DNA from: Owenia fusiformis
Lineage: Eukaryota; Annelida; Polychaeta; Sabellida; Oweniidae
DNA: 30,203 bases
NCBI GenBank assembly: GCA_903813345.2
Contig: CAIIXF020000013.1
Coordinates: 629,714 to 659,916, forward strand
Reading direction: 5' to 3'
This document shows, one piece after another, positions 18,555 to 28,541 of the stretch. A program made the translations under genes and the position numbers. The notes below the pieces were generated by a model. The model saw only the letters and a program-made list of their open reading frames with translations, ran no database searches and had not been told where the DNA came from. The first letter of the stretch is position 1. Each line of letters begins with the position of its first letter.

Positions 18555-20102
18555 TTATTATTCTTTTTTCTTCCTCCTCACCAAATTTCTCGTCAACTAT
18601 AACAGCTTACTTAATCCAACTTACATGGTTAACTAAAGACTGTACCCGGCTTTCTCGGAAATTAGGTCAAATTTTTATCTAGGTCAAAGGTCAAGAACTA
18701 GGTCAAATCTTACATTTTCAACATTCTTCATCATATCTTCGTCAATATTCTTCGTAACTCCTTCATCTTTTTTTCATCGTGTAGCTTAGAAAAAGGCGAA
18801 TCAAAGATATGACATCAGAATTTTGATTTCTCTTACCGATTTTGAGATATGGCGTCCGAAATGTAGGTCACGCCTAAACATGCTCCAAATCGAATGTGTG
18901 AGCTATGAAAAAGATGTAGAATTTTCTCAGGAATCCAAATCTGCAAACTAAATTTGGATCGGACTTCCGGTTCGGAAGTTATGGCGTTTTGAAAGCTCAA
19001 AAATCGCTAAATTTGGTGCCTATGTTAAGTCAATGGGAAAAAAGACTTTTTCGAAGTGTAAAATACAGGATATTGACTGAGTACAGCTTAACATAATGAA
19101 TGCTTATAAAAGAAGGGGACCTCAAAAGCTACATAGCTTCAAAATTTGGACACCAAAATGCCTAGGTCAAAATCAAGGTCAAATTCATAGTTTTTCCTTA
19201 TTTTTACGATTCTGACACTACACTTTAATAATTTACTTCAAAATTTTGTATACAGGTAGCAAAGAGTGTGCTAATAGTGTTAGCCTTTTGCCGTCAGAAA
19301 GTATTTTGACCCACTTTTGAGATATGGTGTCCGAAAAGTAGGTCAAAATTAAAAGTTCTCCAGATTCAACGTATGAGTTATGAATTAAGGGTAGAATCTT
19401 CTCAGGAATCCGAATCTGCAAACCAAATTTCGATCCGACTACCGGTTCGGAAGTTATGGCGTGTCCAAAAAGTAGGTCAAAATAAAAAAATTCCAAATTT
19501 AACGTATGAGTTATGAATTATGAATTTCTGAAAGCCTATAAAAGGAGGGGACCTCGAAGGCTATCTAGCTTTAAAATTTGGACGCAAAAATGCCTTGGTC
19601 AAAATCTAGGTCAAATTCATAGTTTTTCCTTATTTTTGCGATTCTGACATTACACTTTAAGGATTTGCTTAAAAATTTTGTATACAGGTAGCAAAGAGTG
19701 TGCCTATAGTGTTAGCCTTCTGCCGTCAGAAAGTTTTTTGACCCACTTTTGAGATATGGTGTCCGAAATGTAGGTCAAAATAAAAAATTATCCAAATTTA
19801 ACGTATGAGTTATGAATTAAGGGTAGAATTTTCTCAGGAATCAGAATCTTTAAACCAAATTTCGATCTAACTTCTGGTTAGATAGTTATAGCGGTTTGAA
19901 GTCTCGAAAAGTCGATATGATGATATCCCCATGTTAAGCTAATAGAGTCGAAGATAGCCTTCTTAAAAGTTGTCTAAATGTCTATATTCTAGCTGACTCA
20001 GCTTATTCTGAATGACTCAGCTTACAAATTCTGGATGACTCAGCTTAAAAAAAATGTGAAATCTGGAGTCTTAAATTGAACTTGTTCAATTTACATGTCT
20101 AG
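18555..20102 (+). mobile_element. Family A Helentron-like unit, two core monomers, internal deletion
   Basis: The head has CCTCCTCACCAAATTTCTCG and AGGTCA repeats like the unit at 14545. Core landmarks near 19207 and 19638 are only 431 bp apart. The sequence jumps from TATGAGTTATGAATTATGAA to CTGAAAGCCTATAAAAG near 19520, so the central part of a monomer has been lost. The tail matches the unit ending at 16486, with TGACTCAGC at 19994, 20013 and 20036, TCTGGAGTCT at 20062-20071, a hairpin at 20072-20093, and CTAG 20099-20102. Confidence 0.64.
19994..20044 (+). repeat. Three TGACTCAGC repeats
   Basis: Perfect TGACTCAGC at 19994, 20013 and 20036, same arrangement as at 16378 apart from one shorter spacer. 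Confidence 0.75.
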
Positions 20103-21972
20103 TTATTATTATTCTTTCTTCCTCTTCCTCCTTCCCAGATTTCTCACCAACTAGAAGAGCTTACTTTAAGCTGCTTACATGATCAACTAGGGAATGTATC
20201 TGGGATGATGGGAAATTAGGTCAAATTTTTATCTAGGTCAAAGGTCAAGAACTAGGTAAAATCCAGTACTTTGTCACTTTTTTCAATTTTCTCGGTCGTC
20301 CTTCAATATTTTCAATCCGGGTTTTTTTCATTGTGTTCCTCATAAAAAAGTAGGGGAAAATAGGTCGATTTAGTTTTTTGATATCTCAAACCGATTTCGA
20401 GATATCAGTGTCCGAAAACGAGGTCCAAAAAAAAGTTCTCCCAATTCAATGTCCACGCTACTGGTCTTGTAGGAAATTTTCTCAGGATTCCGAATCTGAA
20501 AACCAAATTTCGATCCGACTTCCGGTTCGGAAGTTATATCGTTTTGAAAGCTCAAAAATCGCTAAATTTGGTGCCCATGTTAAGTCAATGGGAAAAAAGA
20601 TTTTTTTTGAAGTGAAAAATACGAAATATAGACTGAGTTCAGCTAAATATAATGGAAGCTTTTAAAAGAAGGGGACCTCAAAAGCCATCTAGCTTAAAAA
20701 TTTGGACACAAAAATGCCAAGGTCAAAATCTAGGTCAAATTCAAAGTTTTTCCTCATTTTTGCGATTCTGACACTACACTTTAATTATATTCTTCGAAAT
20801 CGTGTATACATGTAGCCAAGAGTGTGCTAATAGTGTTAGCCTTTTGCCGTTAGGAAGTATTTTGACCCACTTTTGAGATATGGTGTCCCAAAAGTAGGTC
20901 AAAATAAAAAATCTTCAAATTTAACTTATGAGTTATAAATCAGGGGTAGAATCTTGTCAGGAATCGGAATCTGCAAACCATATTTCGATCCAACGTCCGG
21001 TTCGGAAGTTATGGCGTGTCCAAAAAGTAGGTCAAAATAAAAAAATTCTAAATTTAACGTATGAGTTATGAATTAGGGGTAGAATTTTGTCAGGAATCCG
21101 AATCTGCAAACCAAATTTCGATTCGACATCTTGTTCAGAAGTTATGATGTTTTGAAAGCTCAAAAATCGCTAAATTTGGTGCCCCATGTTAAATCAATGG
21201 GACCTAATAATTTTTTGAAGTGTAAAAATACAAGATATAGAATGAGTACAGCTAAACATAATGAAAGCCCATAAAAGAAGGGGACCTCAAAAGCTACTTT
21301 CCTTCAAAATTTGGACACCAAAATACCTAGTTCAAAATCTAGGTCAAATTCTTAGTTTTTTCTTATTTTTGCAATTCGGACACTACACTTCAATGATATT
21401 CTTCGAAATTTTGTATACATGTAGCAAAGAGTGTGCTTATAATGTTAACTTTTTGCCGTCAAGAAGTTTTTAGACCCACTTTTGAGATCTGGTGATCGAA
21501 ATGTAGGTCAAAATAAAAAGTTCTCCAAATTTAACGTATGAGTTATGAATTAGGGGTAGAATTTTCTCAGGAATCCGGATCTGAAATCGAAATTGCAATC
21601 CGACCCCCGGTTAAGATTCTACGCCATTTTGAAGTTTGAAATTCGCACTTGCCAGTATTCACGATGCAGATTGATCAAATATACTTTCAAAAATTCCTAC
21701 ATACCCTACTTTACCTCCCTACCTACTCAGCTACTTATTTGACCACTTACTCAATTACTTAATTAGTTATTACTTACTTAGCTACTTACTCAGGAACTTA
21801 CTTAGCTACCTACTCAGCTTTTTACCCAGTTACTTACTCAGCGACTTACTCAACTACTTCTAAGGTACTTACTCAGCTAATTACTCAGTTACTTACTCAG
21901 CTCTTTACTGATCTATCTAGGTCAAATAGATCTGGAGTCTTAAATTGAACTTGTTCAATTTCACAAATCTAG
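20103..21972 (+). mobile_element. Family A Helentron-like unit with mosaic head
   Basis: The head starts with the CTTCCCAGATTTCTCACCAAC type and changes to the CATTGTGTTCC type after about 20255, as in the unit at 16487. Core landmarks lie near 20762 and 21371 (spacing 609). The tail is the conserved 130-bp block (about 21590-21717), a 12-bp minisatellite, TCTGGAGTCT at 21931-21940, hairpin arms AAATTGAAC (21942-21950) and GTTCAATTT (21953-21961), and CTAG 21969-21972. No protein-coding evidence. Confidence 0.64.
21718..21913 (+). repeat. 12-bp minisatellite, TACTTACTCAGC
   Basis: Same variant order as 18277-18495, about two units shorter (an ACTCAGCTACTAACTCAGG section is lost). Confidence 0.85.
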
Positions 21973-23865
21973 TTATTATTATTCTTTCAGAATCTTCCTC
22001 CTTCCCAGATTTCTCACCAACTAGAAGAGTTTACTTTAAGCTGCTTACATGATCAACTAGGCAAAGTACCTGGGTTCATGGGAAATTAGGTCAAATTTTT
22101 ATCTAGGTCAAAGGTCAAGAACTAGGTCAAATTAAGGTCAAATCAATATTCTGTCAATTATCTTCGTCGTTGTTTATCGTAACTCCTAAATCTTTTTTTC
22201 ATCATGTAGTTTAGAAAAAGCCAAAGCAAAGATATGACATTAGATTTTTGATTACGCTTACCGATTTTGAAATATGGCGTCCAGAAAGTAGGTCAAAATG
22301 AAAAGTTCTCCAAATTTAACATCTGAGTTATGAATTAAGTGTAGAATTCTCTCAGGAATCTAAATCTGCAAACCAAATTTCGATCCGACTTCCGGTTCGG
22401 AAGTTATGGCGTTTTGAAAACTCAAAAATCGCTAAATTTGGTGCCCATGTTAAGTCAATGGGAAAAAAGATTTTTTTGAAGTGAAAAATACGGAATATAG
22501 ACTGAGTTCAGCTTCACATAATCAAAGCCTTTAAAAGAAGAGGACCTCAAAAGCCATCTAGCTTCAAAATTTGGACACCAAAATGCCTAGGTCAAAATCT
22601 AGGTCAAATTCATAGGTTTTCCTTATTTTTCGATTCTGACACTACACTTTAATTATATTCTTCGAAATTGTGTATACATGTAGCCAAGAGTGTGCTAATA
22701 GCGTTAGCCTTTTGCCGTCAGAAAGTATTTTGACCCACTTTTGAGATATGGTGTCCGAAATATAGGTCAAAATAAAAAGTTCTCCAAATTTAATGTTTGA
22801 GTTATGAATTAAGAGTAGAATGTTCCGAGAAATCCAAATCTGCAAACCAAATTTCGATCCGACTTCCGGTTCCGAAGTTATGGCGTGTCCAAAAAGTAGG
22901 TCAAAATAAAAATTCGCCAAATTTAACGTATGAGTTATGAATTAGGGGTAGAATTTTGTCAGGAATCCGAATCTGCAAACCAAATTTCGATCCGACTTCC
23001 CGTTTGAAAGTTATGGCGTTTTGAAATTTCGAGAAAAATCGATCTGATGTTATCCTGATTGAAAGTCAAGGAAAAAAGATTTTTTTGAAGTGTAAAATAC
23101 GAGATATAGATTGAGTACAGCTTAAGATAATGAATTCCTATAAAAGAAGGGGACCTCAGAAGCTACCTAGTTTCAATATATGGACACCAAAATGCCTAGG
23201 TCAAAATCTAGGTCAAATTCATAGTTTTTCCTTATTTCTGCGATTCTGGCACTACACTTTTAGGATTTGCTTCAAAATTTTGTATACAGGTAGCAAAGAG
23301 TGTGCTAATAGTGTTAGCCTTTTGCCGTCAGAGAGTATTTTGACCCACTTTTGAGATATGGTGTCCGAAATGTAGGTCAAAATAAAAAGTTCTCCAAATT
23401 TAACGTATGAGTTATGAATTGGGGGTAGAATTTCCTCAGGAATCCGGATCTGAAATTAAAATTGCAATCCGATCCCTGGTTAAGATTCTACGCCATTTTG
23501 AAGTTTGAAATTCGCACTTGCCAGTATTCACGATGCTGATTGATCAAATATACTTTCAAAAATTCCTGCATACCCTACTTTACCTCCCTACCTACTCAGC
23601 TACTTATTTGCCTACTTACTCAATTACTTAATTAGTTATTACTTACTTAGCAACTTACTCAGCTACTAACTCAGGTACTTACTCAGCTACTTACTCAGCT
23701 ACCTACTCAGCTTTTTACTCAGTTACTTACTCAGCTACTTACTCAACTACTACTAAGGTACTTACTCAGCTAATTACTCAGTTACTTACTCAGCTCTTTA
23801 CTGATCTATCTAGGTCAAATAAATCTGGAGTCTTAAATTGAACTTGTTCAATTTCACAAATCTAG
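21973..23865 (+). mobile_element. Family A Helentron-like unit, two core monomers
   Basis: The head begins TTATTATTATTCTTTCAGAATC, the same start as the next unit at 23866, suggesting that the two are recent copies of each other. Core landmarks lie near 22630 and 23240 (spacing 610). The tail is a 130-bp block (23452-23582), a 12-bp minisatellite, TCTGGAGTCT at 23824-23833, a hairpin at 23835-23854, and CTAG 23862-23865. Minisatellite wording, including the TACTAAGGTACTTACTCAGC stretch, is almost identical to that at 18430, 21855 and 27060. Confidence 0.65.
23583..23806 (+). repeat. 12-bp minisatellite, TACTTACTCAGC
   Basis: Nearly identical to the arrays at 18277 and 26887, including the CTTTTTACTCAGTTACTTAC variant. 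Confidence 0.85.
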
Positions 23866-24144
23866 TTATTATTATTCTTTCAGAATCTTCCTCCTTCCCA
23901 GATTTCTCACCAACTAAAAGAATTTACTTTAAGCTGCTTACATGATCAACTAGGGGCAGTACCTGGGATGATGGGAAATTAGGTCAAATTTTTATCTAGG
24001 TCAAGGGTCAAGAACTAGGTCAAATCAAGGTCAAATCAACATTCTGTCAATTATCTTCGTTGTTGTTTGTCGTAACTACTTCATCTTAGTTTCTACATGT
24101 AGCTTAGAAAAAAACAAATCGAGAGTGTGCCATCCGTTTTTTGA

Positions 24145-26757
24145 TTACTCTTAGCGATTTTGAGATATGGCGTCCTGAAAGTAGGTCAAAACAAAAAAGT
24201 TCTCCAAATTTAACATATGAGCTATGAAATAAGGGTAGAATTTTCTCAGGAATCCGAATCTGCAAACCAAATTTTGATCCGACTTCCCGTTCGGAAGTTA
24301 TGGCGTTTTGAAAGCTCAAAAATCGATAAATTTGGTGCCCATGTTAAGTCAATGGGAAAAAAGATTTTTTTGAAGTGAAAAATACGAAATATAGACTGAG
24401 TTCAGCTAAATATAATGAAAGCTTTTAAAAGAAGGGGACCTCATAAGCCATCTAGCTTCAAAATTTGGACACCAAAATGCCTAGGTCAAAATCTAGGTCA
24501 AATTCAAAGTTTTTCCTTATTTTTGCGATTCTGACACAACAGATTAATTATATTCTTCAAAATTTTGTATACATGTAGATAAGAGTCTGCTAATAGTGTT
24601 AGCCTTTTGCCGTCAAAAAGTATTTTGCCCCATTTTTTAGATATGGTGTCCGAAATGTAGGTCAAAATAAAAAATTCTCAAAATTTGACGTTTGAGTTAT
24701 GAATTAAGTATAGAATTTTCTCAGGAATCCGAATCTGCAAACCAAATTTCGATCTGACTTCCGGTTTGGAAGTTATAGCGTGTCCGAAAAGTAGGTCAAA
24801 ATAAAAAATTTCCAAATTTAACGTATGAGCTATGAATTAAGGATAGGATTTTCTCTGGAATCCAAATCTGCAAACCAAATTTCGATCGGACTTCCGGTTC
24901 GGAAGTTATGGCGTTTTGAAAGCTCAAAAATCGCTAAATTTGGTGCCCCATGTTATGTCAATGGGAAAAAATATTTTTTTGAAGTGAAAAATACGAAATA
25001 TAGACTGAGTTCAGCTAAATATAATGAAAGCTTTTAAAAGAAGGGGACCTCATAAGCCATCTAGCTTCAAAATTTGGACACCAAAATGACTAGGTCAAAA
25101 TCTAGGTCAAATTCAAAGTTTTTCCTTATTTTTGCGATTCTGACACAACAGATTAATTATATTCTTCGAAATTTTGTATACATGTAGCTAAGAGTCTGCT
25201 AATAGTGTTAGCCTTTTGCCGTCAAAAAGTATTTTGCCCCATTTTTGAGATATGGTGTCCGAAAAGTAGGTCAAAATAAAAAAGTCTCAAAATTTGACGT
25301 TTGAGTTATGAATTAAGTATAGAATTTTCTCAGGAATCCGAATCTGCAAACCAAATTTCGATCCGACTTCCGATTTGGAAGTTATGGCGTTTTGAAAGCT
25401 CAAAAATCGCTAAATTTGGTGCCCCATGTTATGTCAATGGGAAAAAATATTTTTTAGAAGTGTAAAATACGAGATATAGACTAAGTACAGCTAAACATAA
25501 TGGAAGCCCATAAAAGAAGGGGACCTCAAAACCTTCTAATTTTGAAAATTTGGACAACAAAATGCCTAGGTCAAAATCTAGGTCAAATTCAAAGCTTTTC
25601 CTTATTTTTGCGATTCTGACACTACACTTTAATTATATTCTTCGAAATTGTGTATACATGTAGCTAAGAGTGTGCTAATAGTGTTAGCCTTTTGCCGTCA
25701 AAAAGTATTTTGACCCACTTTTGAGATATGGTGTCCCAAAAGTAGGTCAAAATAAAAAAATCTTCAAATGTAACGTATGAGTTATGAATAAGGGGTAGAA
25801 TTTTATCAGGAATCCGAATCTGCAAATCAAATTTTGATTAGACCTCCTGTTAGGAAGTTATGGTGTTTTGAAAGCTCAAAAATCACTAAATTTGCTGCCC
25901 CATGTTATTTCAATGGGAAAAAAGATTTTTTTGAAGTGTAAAATACGAGATATAGACTGAGTACAGCTTAATATAATGAAAGCCTATTAAAGAAGGGGAC
26001 CTCGAAGGCTACTTAGCTCCAAAATTTGGACACCAAAATGCCTAGGTCAAAATCTAGGTCAAATTTATAGTTTTCCCTTATTTTTGCGATTCTGACACTA
26101 TATTTAAATGATTTGCTTTAAAATTTTGTATACAGGTAGCAAAGAGTATGCTAATAGTGTTAGCGTTTTGCCGTCAGAAAGTATTTTGACCCACTTTTGA
26201 GATATGGTGTCCGAAAAGTAGGCCAAAGTTAAAAGTTTTCCAAATTTAACGTATGAGTTATGAATTAAGGGTAGAATTTTCTCAGAAATCTAGATCTGCA
26301 AACCAAATTTCGATCCGACTACTTGTTTTGAAGTTATGGCGTTTTGAAATCTCAAAAATCGCTAAATTTGGTGACCCATGTTAAATCAATGGGACCGAAT
26401 AATTTTTTGAAGTATAAAAATACGAGATATAGAATGAGTACAGCTAAACATAATGAAAGCCCATAGAAGAAGGGGACCTCAAAAGCTACTTTCCTTCAAA
26501 GTTTGGACACCAAAATACCTAGTTCAAAATCTAGGTCAAATTCATAGTTTTTTTTATTTTGCGATTCTGACACTACACTTCAATGATATTCTCCGAAATT
26601 CTCCGAGAGTGTGCTAATAATGTTAACATTTTGCCGTCAATAAGTTTTTTGACCCACTTTTGAGATATGGTGTCCGAAATGTAGGTCAAAATAAAAAGTT
26701 CTCCAATTCTAAAGTATGAGTTATGAATTAGGGGTAGAATTTCCTCAGGAATCTGGA
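24145..26757 (+). repeat. Core monomer array, family A, five monomers
   Basis: Landmarks near 24525, 25134, 25610, 26086 and 26561. The first two monomers share private variants (CACAACAGATTAATT, GAGTCTGCTAATAG, GCCCCATTTTT), showing that neighbouring monomers were copied from each other. The others are distinct types. Confidence 0.8.
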
Positions 26758-26886
26758 TCTGAAATTAAAATTGCAATCCGACCCCCGGTTCAGATTCTAC
26801 GCCATTTTGAAGTTTGAAATTCGCACTTGCCAGTATTCACGATGCAGATTGATCAAATATACTTTCCAAAATTCCTGCATACCCTA

Positions 26887-27118
26887 CTTTACCTCTCTAC
26901 CTACTCAGCTACTTATTTGACTACTTACTCAATTACTTAATTAGTTATTACTTCCTTAGCAACTTACTCAGCTACTAACTCAGGTACTTACTCAGCTACT
27001 TACTCAGCTACCTACTCAGCTTTTTACTCAGTTACTTACTCAGCTACTTACTCAACTACTACTAAGGTACTTACTCAGCTAATTACTCAGTTACTTACTC
27101 AGCTCTTTACTGATCTAT
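26887..27118 (+). repeat. 12-bp minisatellite, TACTTACTCAGC
   Basis: Nearly identical to 23583-23806; precedes AATCTGGAGTCT and the hairpin of the unit ending at 27174. Confidence 0.85.
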
Positions 27119-27174
27119 CTAGGTCAAATAAATCTGGAGTCTTAAATTGAACTTGTTCAATTTCACAAATCTAG

Positions 27175-28541
27175 TTATTATTATTCTTTATTATTTATTC
27201 TTCCTCCCTCTTTTTCTCCTACTTCCAACTAACTTTTAACTAGCTACTACATAGTCCTACTAGGGACCTGGGCTGACCTTGGCGGGAAAGGAATTTTTAT
27301 CTAGGTCAAGGTCAAAGGTCAAAATCTAGGTCAAATCTAAGTTTTTTTTAAGTTTCTCAAATCCTGACACTACACTTCAATATTTTTGGCTGAATTTTTG
27401 CATACAGATAGATATTAGTATTCTATTAGTCTAAGCCTTTTGCCGTCTAGAGAAATTTTGCCTAGATTTTGAGATATTGAAGGTCAAAAAAAGGTCAAAA
27501 AAGGTCTTTTTTCAACTTGCTTCAAATTGACCAATTTTTTTTTTAAAACTCATCTACAAGTTCTCAGGATTCCAAATCTGACCTTACTTTTGACCTTTGA
27601 GCTTTCCTTGACCTTCAGTGACCTCCGAAAGGTCAAAAAGTTGATTTTTCAAATCGATTTTCTGGATTCAAATTTAGGTATATTTATTCACAAAAGACCT
27701 TCTGAGGTCTAAAAAAGTAAAATTTGCAAGGTCAAAGGTCAAGGTCATCAAACGAAATCACAAACTGTGTTTTCTAAGTTTCTCAAAATTGGAGACTACA
27801 AATCAATTTTTTTTACCGAAAGTCAGAATATATATTCCTCTAAAGGTTCTACACATATTAGCAATTGACTATTTATTAAAATTTTGCTCCAGTTGTGAGA
27901 TATTAGAACTCAAAAACTGAAAAAAGGTCAAATTTCGGAATTTTTCAAGGATAAATTTCAACTTGCTCTAAATTGACCAAATTTTTTTTTAAAAAGCATC
28001 TACAAGATTTCAGGAACTCAAATCTGACCTTAGTTTTGACCTATGACCTTTAGTTGACCTTCAGTGACCTTCGAAAGGTCAAAAAAGTTGATTTCTCAAA
28101 TTGATTTTCTGGATTCAAATCTAGATTTATTCAATCAGAAAAGATATACTGAGGTCTAAAAAAGTAAAATTTTCAAGGTCAAAGGTCAAGGTCATCAAAC
28201 AAGAACACAAACTGTGTTTTCTAAGTTTCTCAAAGTTTGTGACTACAAATCAATATTTTTGAATTAAAGTCAGGATATATATTCCTCTAAAGGTTTTACA
28301 CGTATTAACAATTGATTATCTATTAAAATTCTGCACCAGTTTTGAGATATTGGACCTCAAAAACTGAAAAAGGTCTAATGTTGAAATTTTTCAAGGTCAA
28401 ATTTCACATTGCTTCAAATTGACATCTACAAGATGCCTGGAGTTCATATATGTCCTTGTATTTAAGATGTGACCTTTGGCTGACCTTTAAATGTTCAAAA
28501 AAGCCTACGGGGCCTCCGTAAGATTGCTTGCAATCTTCTAG
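27175..28541 (+). mobile_element. Family B Helentron-like unit, two core monomers
   Basis: This is nearly colinear with 13157-14544: same head (GGCGGGAAAGGAATTTTTAT), two AGGTCAAAGGTCAAGGTCA marks about 446 bp apart (near 27728 and 28174), and the same 3' end with GGGGCCTCC at 28509-28517, hairpin arms AAGATTGC (28520-28527) and GCAATCTT (28530-28537), and CTAG 28538-28541. It has a short deletion near 28422, where TTGACC plus the T/A run found in the sister is missing. A frame of 61 codons at 27527-27712 is not credible as a gene. Confidence 0.66.

Larger units (their letters stand above)
23866..27174 (+). mobile_element. Longest family A Helentron-like unit, five core monomers
   Basis: The head matches the preceding unit (TTCTTTCAGAATCTTCCTCC). 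Five core landmarks lie near 24525, 25134, 25610, 26086 and 26561: one long step of 609 bp, then three steps of 475-476 bp. The last monomer lost about 25 bp around GAAATTCTCCGAGAGTG near 26600. The tail is a 130-bp block (26758-26886), a 12-bp minisatellite, TCTGGAGTCT at 27133-27142, a hairpin at 27144-27163, and CTAG 27171-27174. It is the best place to see regular satellite-like amplification inside one element. Confidence 0.66.
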
